Shown here piece after piece: positions 1-8,965 of a DNA stretch of 61,730 nucleotides; position 1 is the first letter of the stretch, and the number at the start of each line of letters is the position of its first letter. The notes beneath the pieces were generated by a model, which ran no database searches, was not told where the DNA came from, and worked only from the letters and a program-made list of their open reading frames with translations. The stretch comes from Brevibacterium sp. p3-SID960 (lineage in GTDB: Bacteria; Actinomycetota; Actinomycetes; Actinomycetales; Brevibacteriaceae), in the NCBI RefSeq assembly GCF_025144725.1, contig NZ_JALXKS010000013.1:1-61730 (forward strand), read 5' to 3'. The translations under genes and the position numbers were made by a program.

Positions 1-83
1 TTCTGCATGACCGGCACGCCCGCCTGAAGCACATGCGTGTCATTCTTCGCTAGACTGTGGCTATCCGACAGAAGGCAGGTGGC

Positions 84-338
84 ATGAGCGAGCAGGAGCT
101 CACCGAACTCGAATCCCGTGTGCTGCGCTTCGAGCGCCAGTGGCACACCTACGGAGGCGCCAAGGACGGCGCGATCCGTCAGGAGTTCGACATGTCGGCC
201 CCGGCCTATTTCCAGCTGCTCAACACTCTGCTCGACAGCCCCGCAGCCTATGCTGCCGATCCCATCCTCATCAAACGGCTGCGCCGCATCCGCGAGAGCC
301 GTCACCAGCACCGCGCCCGCGCGCGCATGGCGAGGTAG
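84..338 (+). CDS. DUF3263 family small protein
   Basis: This is an 84-residue soluble protein, rich in Arg at its C-terminus, of the actinobacterial DUF3263 family. It has the family's E(L/V)xILxFE-like opening (EQELTELESRVLRFER) and the central FDMSAPAYFQLLNTLLD stretch. No biochemical function is established for the family. ATG 84 is preferred over the in-frame GTG at 57 because AAGGCAGG lies just upstream of it and a -10-like TAGACT sits at 51-56. It stops with TAG three bases before the next gene, so the two are probably co-transcribed. DUF3263 next to a LytR_C protein is a common actinobacterial pairing. Confidence 0.85.
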   Translation: MSEQELTELESRVLRFERQWHTYGGAKDGAIRQEFDMSAPAYFQLLNTLLDSPAAYAADPILIKRLRRIRESRHQHRARARMAR

Positions 339-341
339 CCG

Positions 342-947
342 ATGGCCAAGTACCCACGCGACGAATTCGACGACCTGCAGCCCACCGGCCGCAAGGGTGC
401 CCATCGTCGAGGCGGACCGATCTCGCAGGGCGGAGCGATCGCTCTCATCGCTGTGCTCGCCGTTGCCGCACTGCTCGTCGTCTTCGGTGCCCTGAACATC
501 ATCCGCCAATCCGCCTCGAACCCCGAGGAGAATGTGGCAGAGTCGCCGACCGCCACTGAAGAGGCCGAACCGACCGAGGAGACCTCCGAGCCGACCGTCG
601 ACGTCGTCGACAAGACCGCCGAGGTCCACGTCCTCAACGGATCCGGAGTCACCGGTGCGGCCGCGAAGTTCCGCGAGCACCTCGAATCCAGCGGTTGGAA
701 CGTCACGAGCGTCGGCAACCATTCGACGAACGAGTCCTCCTCTGTGGTGTACTACTCCGATGACGAGTACGAGATCCAGGCTGGCGCCCTGGCCGCTGAG
801 CTCGGTGTCGAGACCGTTGAGAAGTCAGCCGAATTCCCCGGCCAGGTGACTCTGCTCATCACCTCCGATATCGCTGATGACGATCTCGACAGCCTCGGCG
901 GAGACGGCGGTTCGACGGAGGGCGCCACCGGGGGCACCGGCAACTGA
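342..947 (+). CDS. Membrane-anchored LytR C-terminal-domain protein
   Basis: This 201-residue protein has a cytoplasmic charged N-terminus (about 1-30), one transmembrane helix (about 30-53), and an acidic Thr/Glu linker (about 58-90). A LytR_C-type extracytoplasmic domain follows (about 92-175, with VHVLNGSGVTGAAAKFREHL) and then a Gly/Ser/Thr tail. LytR_C domains accompany cell-wall polymer ligases of the LCP family. This protein carries only the accessory domain and no LCP catalytic domain, so any role at the wall is inferred. The start ATG lies 3 nt after the DUF3263 stop. Confidence 0.85.
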   Translation: MAKYPRDEFDDLQPTGRKGAHRRGGPISQGGAIALIAVLAVAALLVVFGALNIIRQSASNPEENVAESPTATEEAEPTEETSEPTVDVVDKTAEVHVLNGSGVTGAAAKFREHLESSGWNVTSVGNHSTNESSSVVYYSDDEYEIQAGALAAELGVETVEKSAEFPGQVTLLITSDIADDDLDSLGGDGGSTEGATGGTGN

Positions 948-980
948 GAGCTGGTACCGGCAACTGAGAGCTGGCCCCGG
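941..980 (+). repeat. 20-bp tandem duplication at the end of the LytR_C gene
   Basis: Bases 941-960 and 961-980 are near-identical 20-mers that differ at two positions. The first copy contains the LytR_C stop codon and the second contributes the left arm of the downstream hairpin. The duplication may have created that hairpin. Confidence 0.8.
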
Positions 981-996
981 TGAGTGGGGGGCTCTC
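966..996 (+). terminator. Hairpin after LytR_C gene
   Basis: GAGAGC (966-971) pairs with GCTCTC (991-996), and an internal GGCCCC can pair with GGGG. No T-run follows. It is a probable terminator separating the first two genes from the cold-shock gene. Confidence 0.5.
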
Positions 997-1238
997 ATTG
1001 CGCATGCGGTCCGAAACGTATGACGCTGCTGCGGTGTTTGCAGACAACGCCACCTGTGGCATAGGCTGTCGGCAATGTATGAGATACAAGGAAACTTGCC
1101 GTAACCGACAGTCTTCCGGGCATACAGTGAACCGCGTCGATCGCGCTGCTGTCGCACTGTGGCAGTCGCGTGCCCGGCTCGAACAACGGAGCTCCTTCGA
1201 TAGGTGCCCCGCTGCAGTACGCATGATATGGAGTAGAA
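997..1238 (+). promoter_or_regulatory. Leader/promoter region of the cold-shock gene
   Basis: About 240 nt with no convincing ORF precede the cold-shock gene. A -10-like TACAGT lies at 1123-1128, leaving a transcribed leader of roughly 105 nt. A GGAG Shine-Dalgarno sequence lies 5 nt before the ATG. A long structured leader would fit cold-regulated mRNA, but I could not identify a specific fold. Confidence 0.35.
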
Positions 1239-1442
1239 ATGACGCAAGGCACGGTCAAGTGGTTTAACGCTGAGAAGGGCTACGGCTTCATCACCGTGGA
1301 AGGCGGAGACGAGGACGTCTTCGTTCATTGGACCGCGATCGAAATGGACGGGTACCGCTCGCTTGAAGAGGGCCAGCAGGTCCAATTCACGGTTGGCGAA
1401 GGCGGCAAGGGCCCGCAGGCAGAATCGGTCACGGTGCTCTGA
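1239..1442 (+). CDS. Cold shock protein (CspA family)
   Basis: A 67-residue single cold-shock domain, the normal length for the family. RNP1-type KGYGFITV and RNP2-type VFVHWTAI motifs lie on the beta strands that bind single-stranded RNA and DNA. Such proteins act as RNA chaperones and transcription antiterminators in the cytoplasm. It is monocistronic, with a long leader upstream and a perfect hairpin terminator at 1477-1502. A second, longer cold-shock protein lies at 22.7 kb. Confidence 0.95.
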   Translation: MTQGTVKWFNAEKGYGFITVEGGDEDVFVHWTAIEMDGYRSLEEGQQVQFTVGEGGKGPQAESVTVL

Positions 1443-1475
1443 GCACTGTCGACCGGCGTTGCCCGCCGATCACCT

Positions 1476-1503
1476 GAAGAGCCGGGTTGCCCCCGGCTCT
1501 TCT
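1476..1503 (+). terminator. Rho-independent terminator after cold-shock gene
   Basis: AAGAGCCGGG and CCCGGCTCTT form a perfect stem with a short TTGC-type loop, followed by TCTC. It lies 35 nt after the stop codon. Confidence 0.85.
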
Positions 1504-1552
1504 CATGTCCGGACTCCCTGTGCCTGCACCGTTCCCGAGGTGTGGGTGCAGT

Positions 1553-1582
1553 TTTGCACTCTCGACCTGAGAGTGCTAAATC
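1553..1582 (+). promoter_or_regulatory. CIRCE operator overlapping the groEL promoter
   Basis: Inverted repeat TTTGCACTC (1553-1561), N9, GAGTGCTAA (1571-1579) matches the CIRCE consensus bound by the heat-shock repressor HrcA. A promoter overlaps it: -35 TTGCAC at 1554-1559, a 17-bp spacer, and -10 TAAATC at 1577-1582. HrcA binding would therefore cover the whole core promoter. The hrcA gene is not in this window. Confidence 0.92.
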
Positions 1583-1614
1583 TAGTACTGGTAAATCTCG
1601 GCCCCGAGAAGTGA

Positions 1615-3339
<1,725 letters not shown>

Positions 3340-3392
3340 GCTGCTGAGAACTGAACGGCCGGCCGCGTAGCCGACACGTCAGAACTCGGCCT

Positions 3393-3427
3393 GGCGGGGT
3401 GGAAGAGTCCGACTCTTCCACCCCGCC
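3393..3427 (+). terminator. Terminator after groEL
   Basis: A perfect 16-bp stem (3393-3408 with 3412-3427, beginning GGCGGGGTGG) encloses a CCG loop. It lies 54 nt after the groEL stop. Confidence 0.85.
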
Positions 3428-3573
3428 TGCTGTCATTCACCCCGCCGCTGTGAGCGCCCTGATCCGCAGCGCACCGCATGCTGCTTCGGTCGCATCGGAC
3501 CGCATCGGACCGTATCCCAGCGGTCGTCGCACGTCCCGGTGCTGCGCTGAGGAAGCGCTAAGCTGAGTTCATC

Positions 3574-4317
3574 ATGCCCGTCATCACCTTCATCCTGCTC
3601 GCCGTCTTCATCGGCGCACTGTCCCAGCGTGTGACGGGGATGGGATTCGCCCTCGTCTCCGGTCCGTTCCTCGTGCTGCTGCTCGACCCGTTGTCCGGGG
3701 TCGTGCTCGTCAACATCGTCGGCTTCATCTCCTGCGCGATCGTCTTCGCCCGCACCTGGCGCGAGGTGCATTGGAAGGCGTTGAAGATCCTCGCCGTGTC
3801 CTCGGTCATCGCCACCATTCCCGGTGCGTGGCTGGCGTCCGTCATGCCGACCGCTCCGCTGCAGACTCTCATCGGTGCGATCGTCGTCGTCGCGCTGGCC
3901 ACCTCGATCGTCATCGGCCGCGTCGGCAAAGTCCTTCCGGTCACGCCGGTCGGCATCGCCACCTCCGGCCTGGCCGCCGGCCTCATGAACGCCGCCGCCG
4001 GTGTCGGCGGGCCGGCCTTCAGCACCTACGCGGTCCTCACCCGCTGGGAGCAGCGCAGCTTCGCTGCCACGATGCAGCCGCTGCTGGCCATCGCCTCGGT
4101 GATGTCGATCATCGCCAAGGTCACATTCGATCGCAACGCGATTCCGCACCTCGGGCTCAGTCAGTGGCTCATGGTCCTCGCCGCACTGGGCGCCGGTCAG
4201 ATCATCGGCGAGCTGACCGCCGAGCGCATCCCGGTTAGAGTCGCGCGTATCGGTATGATCACCATCGCACTGGCCGGCGGTGCTGCCACCCTCATCAAGG
4301 GGCTGGCGGGCCTGTGA
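3574..4317 (+). CDS. TauE/SafE family sulfite/anion exporter
   Basis: This 247-residue integral membrane protein has about eight hydrophobic helices. It carries the family pattern of a Gly-rich first half (QRVTGMGFALVSGPFLVLLL) and a similar second half (GLMNAAAGVGGPAFSTYAVL). TauE/SafE proteins export sulfite, sulfoacetate or other small anions across the plasma membrane. The substrate cannot be read from the sequence. A -10-like TAAGCT lies at 3559-3564, nine nt before the ATG, with no Shine-Dalgarno sequence, so the transcript may be leaderless or nearly so. It stands alone between groEL and a membrane protein of unknown function. Confidence 0.88.
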   Translation: MPVITFILLAVFIGALSQRVTGMGFALVSGPFLVLLLDPLSGVVLVNIVGFISCAIVFARTWREVHWKALKILAVSSVIATIPGAWLASVMPTAPLQTLIGAIVVVALATSIVIGRVGKVLPVTPVGIATSGLAAGLMNAAAGVGGPAFSTYAVLTRWEQRSFAATMQPLLAIASVMSIIAKVTFDRNAIPHLGLSQWLMVLAALGAGQIIGELTAERIPVRVARIGMITIALAGGAATLIKGLAGL

Positions 4318-4427
4318 GCTGATCCCGGGGCGCCGTACTCACGCCTGCTCCTCAGAGTGCACTAAGGTTCGCCGGTGATAATGGGGCAGTCAGATGCACT
4401 CGTGATGGAAGAAGGATCGGACGGGGC

Positions 4428-5261
4428 ATGGGATACGTCTTTCTCGGTTTGCTCATCATCGTCGGCTCACTTATGTTCTTCGGCTCCCGGCGCCAGAAGC
4501 TCCGCGAGCAGGAGGAGCAGGCAGAGGAGCTCAGCTTCGTCACCCAGTCGGCAGCCGAGGACGTCACGTCTTTCGGAGAGGAAGTCGCTGATCTCGACAT
4601 CGTCACCTCCGGCGCTGACCTCGACGAGGGCGGCCGCCAGGACTACCAGCGCGCACTCGACGCCTACGACACCGCCAAGGAAACCCTTGATCGCGTGCAG
4701 AAGCCCGAGGACATCCGGCACGTGACCGAAGCGCTTGAAGACGGCCGCTACGCCGCCAAGTGCGTCCGCGCCCGCGTCAACGGCGAGCCGCTCCCGACCC
4801 GCCGCCCGCCGTGCTTCTTCAACCCGCAGCACGGCCCCTCGGCTGAGGAGATCGACTGGGCTCCCGTCGGCGGCCAGCCGCGTCCGGTGCCTGTGTGCGC
4901 CGCCGACGCTGAGCGCATTGCCGTCGGTGCTGAACCGGCCGTGCGCAAGGTTGCCACTGCTGACGGGCTGGGCCGCCGCGCCTACTGGGAGGCCGGCCCG
5001 AGCTACGCCGAATACAACCGCGGCTACTTCAACTCCTACGCTGGCTCCGGTCTGCTGCCCGGTGTCCTGATGGGCGCGATGCTCTTCAACGGTTTCGGCC
5101 ACGGCTGGGACGGCTCCTATGCTGACGGCTTCAACGACGGAATGAATGCTGACGCCAGCGGGATGGACGGCGGCGATGCCGGCGGCTTCGACGGTGGTGG
5201 CTTCGATGGTGGCGGCCTCGGCGACGGGGGCGGGTTCGGCGACTTCTTCGGCGGATTCTGA
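4428..5261 (+). CDS. N-terminally anchored membrane protein with Gly-rich tail
   Basis: I do not recognise a named family. The 277-residue product begins with one transmembrane helix (about 2-19). A charged, probably helical segment follows (about 20-110, EEQAEELSFVTQ ... RALDAYDTAKETLDRV). Next comes a Cys/Pro-containing central region (about 115-190, with PCFFNPQHGPS). The tail is rich in Gly, Asp and Phe (about 205-277) and ends in GGF repeats. The tail resembles those of TPM- and DUF1542-like surface proteins, but no catalytic motif is visible. It is followed 3 nt later by the S4-domain gene, so the two are probably one transcript. Confidence 0.75.
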   Translation: MGYVFLGLLIIVGSLMFFGSRRQKLREQEEQAEELSFVTQSAAEDVTSFGEEVADLDIVTSGADLDEGGRQDYQRALDAYDTAKETLDRVQKPEDIRHVTEALEDGRYAAKCVRARVNGEPLPTRRPPCFFNPQHGPSAEEIDWAPVGGQPRPVPVCAADAERIAVGAEPAVRKVATADGLGRRAYWEAGPSYAEYNRGYFNSYAGSGLLPGVLMGAMLFNGFGHGWDGSYADGFNDGMNADASGMDGGDAGGFDGGGFDGGGLGDGGGFGDFFGGF

Positions 5262-5264
5262 TCC

Positions 5265-5504
5265 GTGGAGACGATCGAGATCCGCTCAGGCGATATCCGC
5301 CTCGGTCAGCTGCTCAAACTCCACGGCGTTGCCGAGCACGGGGTCATGGCCAAGGACATGATCGCTGCCGGTGATGTCCTCGTCAATGGCGAAGTCAATA
5401 CGCGTCGCAGCGCCAAGATCGTCACCGGCGACGTCGTCGCCGTGCCCGCTGCCGGCGTCGAGTTCACCGTCGTCCAAGCACTGGAGCCACCAATCGTCAG
5501 CTGA
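5265..5504 (+). CDS. S4-domain RNA-binding protein (YbcJ/YaaA-like)
   Basis: This 79-residue protein consists of little more than an S4 fold (IRLGQLLKLHGVAEHG ... VLVNGEVNTRRSAKI), the RNA-binding module found in ribosomal protein S4 and Hsp15. Small stand-alone S4 proteins are thought to bind structured RNA or ribosomal subunits. The start is the GTG at 5265, three nt after the upstream stop, with METIEIRSGDIRLGQ as the family-like opening. A convergent hairpin at 5541-5572 follows. Confidence 0.88.
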   Translation: METIEIRSGDIRLGQLLKLHGVAEHGVMAKDMIAAGDVLVNGEVNTRRSAKIVTGDVVAVPAAGVEFTVVQALEPPIVS

Positions 5505-5540
5505 CCGTCCGGTAGCGTCGGCGTCCGGTTCCTGATGCTG

Positions 5541-5572
5541 CGTGCAGACTCAAAGAACGTCGAGTCTACACG
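5541..5572. terminator. Convergent hairpin between S4 gene and pspAB
   Basis: CGTGCAGACTC (5541-5551) pairs with GAGTCTACACG (5562-5572) with one mismatch, around a 10-nt loop. It lies between two converging genes and may terminate both. Confidence 0.6.
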
Positions 5573-5591
5573 GACTGCACTCGGGCCCTCA

Positions 5592-6191
5592 TCAGCGGGG
5601 CAGCTCTGGACCAGCCATCCGGTCCATGCCCGGGGCATCCCACAGCGGCGACCACTTCGTCAGATCCTCCTCAAGTGGAACCTCGCCCTCGAGCAGACCT
5701 TTGAGTTGGATTTCCAGGGCGTTGTCCCGCCGATGCTGACCGACCTGTACGAAGGGGTAGAAGGTGCCGCGCTTGTACAGGTAGACGATCGCGGCCCCAC
5801 GTCCCTCAGCGTCACGGAAATACAGCGCGGTGCACAGCAGCATCGTGTCGAAGCCCTGGTTGACCAACGCTGAGTTGATCGCGTGCATGTTCGTCGCCAG
5901 ATTCGAGATGTTCGCCTGGGCGTCGCTGATGACCTGCCAGGTGAAGCCGTAACCGTCGTTGACCTGCTCGACGTCGCAGTCGGGATCCTTGGCGATGAGC
6001 TCACGGCTTTCCTGCTCAGCTTCGGCAAAGGCGCGGCCTTCGACTTCGCGAAAGCAAACGGCACCGACGCCGGTGGGCGCGAATGTCGAGGACGACTGCA
6101 GGGTCAGCGACACATTCGGCAGCGCGAACAGATCATCGAGGTTGGCTCGCTTCGGCTTGCTGCGGCCCAGAATCGCATCGAGGAGTCCCAT
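5592..6191 (-). CDS. pspAB: PspA-associated protein PspAB
   Basis: This 199-residue protein opens with MGLLDAILGRSKPKRANLDDLFAL and matches the actinobacterial/archaeal PspAB family in length and sequence pattern. Its biochemical role is unclear. It is found beside pspA, pspAA and htpX and is thought to serve membrane-stress sensing. It is last of the four genes on the minus strand (pspA, pspAA, htpX, pspAB). A -10-like TAAACT six nt before its ATG suggests an additional leaderless promoter of its own. Confidence 0.9.
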   Translation of the reverse strand: MGLLDAILGRSKPKRANLDDLFALPNVSLTLQSSSTFAPTGVGAVCFREVEGRAFAEAEQESRELIAKDPDCDVEQVNDGYGFTWQVISDAQANISNLATNMHAINSALVNQGFDTMLLCTALYFRDAEGRGAAIVYLYKRGTFYPFVQVGQHRRDNALEIQLKGLLEGEVPLEEDLTKWSPLWDAPGMDRMAGPELPR

Positions 6192-6197
6192 GGTCTC

Positions 6198-6203
6198 AGT
6201 TTA
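6198..6203 (-). promoter_or_regulatory. Leaderless -10 (TAAACT) for pspAB
   Basis: Read on the minus strand, TAAACT ends six nt before the pspAB ATG with no Shine-Dalgarno sequence between. This places the expected transcription start on or beside the start codon. Confidence 0.55.
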
Positions 6204-6238
6204 CGAGTCCAGGCCCAGGTGCGGAACCAGCGGTGAGG

Positions 6239-7141
6239 TCATGACGGCTGGGAGAGCTGGCCGGAGATCTTGTTCAGCTGCTCCAGGCGCTTCTCGAGGG
6301 TCGGATGGGTGGAGAACCACTGGCGGACGTCGCGGCCGTTGATGGCCGGGACGAGTGCGAGGTGATTGGCGCTAGCGGTCTTGCGCAGATCCTGCGAGGG
6401 GATCTGCGTCATCTGACCGCTGATCTTCACCAGAGCCGAGGCGAGTGTTGATGGCTGGCCGGTGAGGATCGCGGCAGCACGGTCAGCGGCCAGCTCCCGG
6501 TAGCGGGAGAGCACTCGGATGAGCACGAAACTGAGTGCGTAGACGACAGCACCGACGATCATCATCGCCAGCATCACCGGCAGACCGTTGTTGTTGCGGC
6601 TGCGCCCGCCGGTGTAGAAGCCTGCGCGAACCATGAGCGAGGCGACGACGCCGGTAACACCGGCAACCGTCATGACGGTGACATCGCGGTGGGCGACGTG
6701 GGAGAGCTCATGCGCCAGGACGAGCTCGACTTCCTTGGGCTCGAGGGTGTCGAGAAGGCCGCGGGTGACGCAGACGACCGAGTGCTTCGGCGACCGGCCG
6801 GTGGCAAAGGCATTGGGCACAGGCGAATCGGAGTACGCCACCCGCGGTTTGACGGTGTCCGACAGCTGGCACAGCCGATCGACGATGACATGCAGTTCGG
6901 GTGCCTGTTCGGGTGTGACGACCCGGGCGCCCATCGCTTTCAACGCAATCGAGTCGGAGAAGTACCACTGGAAGAAGAAGGCGCCAGCGCTGACGATCAC
7001 CGCGATGACGACTCCACCGGGGCTGCGACCCAGGATGTACCAGATCGCCACCATGAGCAGCACGAAGATGAGGCCATTGAGGAACATGGCCGTGCTCATC
7101 CGGAATGTCAGCCCGTGGTCTTTGACGAAACGGTTCTTCAT
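6239..7141 (-). CDS. htpX: Zinc metalloprotease HtpX
   Basis: This 300-residue M48-family membrane protease degrades damaged membrane proteins. Two transmembrane helices lie near the N-terminus (about 16-37 and 42-60). The zinc-binding HELSH motif is at residues 144-148, two further hydrophobic segments at about 155-172 and 190-210, and the downstream glutamate ligand lies in the RELAADRAA motif. Length and order are as expected for an intact HtpX. It lies 39 nt after pspAA and 47 nt before pspAB, in the Psp envelope-stress operon. Confidence 0.96.
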   Translation of the reverse strand: MKNRFVKDHGLTFRMSTAMFLNGLIFVLLMVAIWYILGRSPGGVVIAVIVSAGAFFFQWYFSDSIALKAMGARVVTPEQAPELHVIVDRLCQLSDTVKPRVAYSDSPVPNAFATGRSPKHSVVCVTRGLLDTLEPKEVELVLAHELSHVAHRDVTVMTVAGVTGVVASLMVRAGFYTGGRSRNNNGLPVMLAMMIVGAVVYALSFVLIRVLSRYRELAADRAAAILTGQPSTLASALVKISGQMTQIPSQDLRKTASANHLALVPAINGRDVRQWFSTHPTLEKRLEQLNKISGQLSQPS

Positions 7142-7180
7142 AGTCTCCTGCCTTGTTGCTGTGCCGACGGCTGGTCCTGC

Positions 7181-7483
7181 TCAGCCCTGAGGGCCGAGGG
7201 AGTCCAGGTCTGGGATCAGGCCAGAACCGTCGACCAACTGTCGGATGTCGTCGATGCTCGCATCAGCGAACGGGACGACGATGTCGGAGGTGCCGAGGAA
7301 GTCATCTGCCACGGGAGTGCCGTGGGAGAGGATGTACGAGCGCAGGTCGTGGAGCGCGGCGCTCGTCTGCTCCTCATCTCCGGACTGAACGGCCTGCTCG
7401 ACCTTGTCGTCGTAAGCCTGGAGGGCATCTTGTTCGACATCGGCGACGTCGTACTGGCCTTCGCCCATGATGCGCACGATCAT
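7181..7483 (-). CDS. pspAA: PspA-associated protein PspAA
   Basis: This 100-residue soluble protein opens with MIVRIMGEGQYDV and has the acidic, helical body (EQDALQAYDDKVEQAVQ) of the PspAA family. PspAA is encoded beside PspA in actinobacteria and archaea and is considered an accessory of the PspA membrane-stress response. Its ATG lies 2 nt after the pspA stop with GGAGGG over the junction, so translation is probably coupled to pspA. Confidence 0.9.
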   Translation of the reverse strand: MIVRIMGEGQYDVADVEQDALQAYDDKVEQAVQSGDEEQTSAALHDLRSYILSHGTPVADDFLGTSDIVVPFADASIDDIRQLVDGSGLIPDLDSLGPQG

Positions 7484-7485
7484 GA

Positions 7486-8283
7486 TCAGCCCTCCTGCCG
7501 GGGATTCTCAGCCGGGGCCTGCGAGTCGGCGGTCTCTGCGTCGACAGGGGCCTCGCGGGTGATTTCCGGACGGTTCGAATGGCCGCTGGGCAGCCCCTCG
7601 CGCAGACGGGCGAGTTCCATTTCGACATCGCTGTCACTGGAGAGCGCGTTGAGCTGGGCGTCGATGTCGTCGTGCGGGGCGCCGGTCGGATCGTCAAGTG
7701 CACCGGAAGCCAGCAGCTCATCCATTGCGCCGGCGCGAGCCTGCAGCTGCGCGGTTTTGTCCTCGGCGCGCTGGATCGCCAGACCGACATCGCCGAACTC
7801 CTCAGAGATTCCCGAGTATGCCTCGCTGATCTTGGTCTGCGCTTCTGCTGCGTTGTAGTTGGCCTTGAGGGTCTCCTTGCGGGTGCGGAAGGAGTCGACC
7901 TTGGCCTGCAGGCGCTGCGAGGCCGTCGTGAGCTTCTGCTCTTCGGCCTGCAGATTCTGGTGCTGGGTCTGCAGGTCGCCGATCTGCTGCTGCAGACCGG
8001 ACTTGCGGGTCAGCGCCTCACGCGCGAGATCCTCGCGACCGACTTCCAGGGCCTTCTGCGCCTGGGACTGCAGCTTGTCCTGCTGCTTCTCCAGCTGACC
8101 GATCTGCAGTTCGAGCCGCTTGCGGCTCGTGGCCACATCGGCGACCCCGCGGCGCACCTTCTGCAGCAGCTCGAGCTGCTTTTGGTACGAGTAGTCCAGT
8201 GTCTCGTTGGGGTTCTCGGCTTTGTCCAGGGCGGAGTTGGCCTTGGCGCCGAAGATCATCTTGATGCGTTTGAAAATGCCCAT
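7486..8283 (-). CDS. pspA: Phage shock protein A (PspA/IM30)
   Basis: This 265-residue peripheral membrane protein of the PspA/Vipp1 (ESCRT-III-like) family polymerises on stressed membranes. The N-terminal amphipathic segment MGIFKRIKMIFGAKAN is followed by a long coiled-coil hairpin (about 25-215, with QLEKQQDKLQSQAQKALE). The C-terminal tail (about 235-265) is rich in Pro and Ala and is longer than in E. coli PspA. AAGGAG lies 11 nt upstream of the ATG. As first gene of the operon it is separated from the WXG100 gene by 240 nt that should hold the stress-responsive promoter. Confidence 0.95.
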   Translation of the reverse strand: MGIFKRIKMIFGAKANSALDKAENPNETLDYSYQKQLELLQKVRRGVADVATSRKRLELQIGQLEKQQDKLQSQAQKALEVGREDLAREALTRKSGLQQQIGDLQTQHQNLQAEEQKLTTASQRLQAKVDSFRTRKETLKANYNAAEAQTKISEAYSGISEEFGDVGLAIQRAEDKTAQLQARAGAMDELLASGALDDPTGAPHDDIDAQLNALSSDSDVEMELARLREGLPSGHSNRPEITREAPVDAETADSQAPAENPRQEG

Positions 8284-8522
8284 CCCGGGGAGTCTCCTTC
8301 GAGCTCAAGCTCAGTTCTGCGTTCCCCCTCACTCTACTGCGTGAAAGTGGAAAAAGCTTGAGTCGGATCGGCCTGAATGCCAAGCCCTGGGCGGGTTCTG
8401 CGGCCCGGGATGGTGCTGCGCCGCCGGTGCGCTGCAGCCGGAACCATCCGCCGGGTCATCCCGGTCTCCTCCAGCTGCCTGTCGGCTCCAGCTGCCTGTC
8501 GGCGCACCGGCGGCGCGCACTG
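8284..8522 (-). promoter_or_regulatory. Upstream region of the psp operon
   Basis: This is a non-coding 239-bp gap that reads into pspA on the minus strand. A less GC-rich stretch (about 8330-8365, with GAAAGTGGAAAAAGC on the plus strand) is the likeliest promoter zone. I could not identify a specific sigma-factor or regulator motif. Confidence 0.3.
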
Positions 8523-8813
8523 TCAGCGCGAGAACCGCCTGCGGTTGGCCTCCTCCACCTCTGAGTACTGCACCCCGGCAGCTGAGAGAGCGTCGCGGAT
8601 GCTCTCGATGCTCTCCTGCACCTGCCGCTGCACGACCTCCCATTCGCCGGCCAGCTGCTGGAAGCTCTCAGCGGCACCGCCGCGCCACGAGTTCTCCAGA
8701 TTGCGCAGGTGGCTCATGAGGCTGGCCGCCTGATCGTGCAGGACCGTGCATGATTCCCTTGTCCGCGTGACAGTGGCTTCGATCTCCTGGGCATCGACCT
8801 GGATGACAGCCAT
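8523..8813 (-). CDS. WXG100 family protein (ESX/type VII secretion target)
   Basis: This 96-residue protein has the EsxA-like helical hairpin. The turn motif W-R-G lies in LENSWRGGAAESF (about residues 41-53), and a C-terminal YSEVEE provides the YxxxD/E-type export signal. ATG 8813 is chosen because AAAGGAG lies 8 nt upstream and the family N-terminus follows. WXG100 proteins usually form dimers exported by an EccC-driven type VII apparatus. No ecc gene or partner esx gene is present in this window, so it is an orphan placed between the psp operon and the HtrA protease. Confidence 0.92.
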   Translation of the reverse strand: MAVIQVDAQEIEATVTRTRESCTVLHDQAASLMSHLRNLENSWRGGAAESFQQLAGEWEVVQRQVQESIESIRDALSAAGVQYSEVEEANRRRFSR

Positions 8814-8965
8814 CTCCGGCTCCTTTCGTGTGGGGAGAATTGCTGTCCTCCATTGGACGGCAGAGCATCGCCGGCCACCAGACGAAGCCGGCCAGGTGTG
8901 GACAGCGGCGCGTGTCCACACCCGACCGTGCGCCGTGTCAGCTGCCGTTCACAGCAGACCGCCTG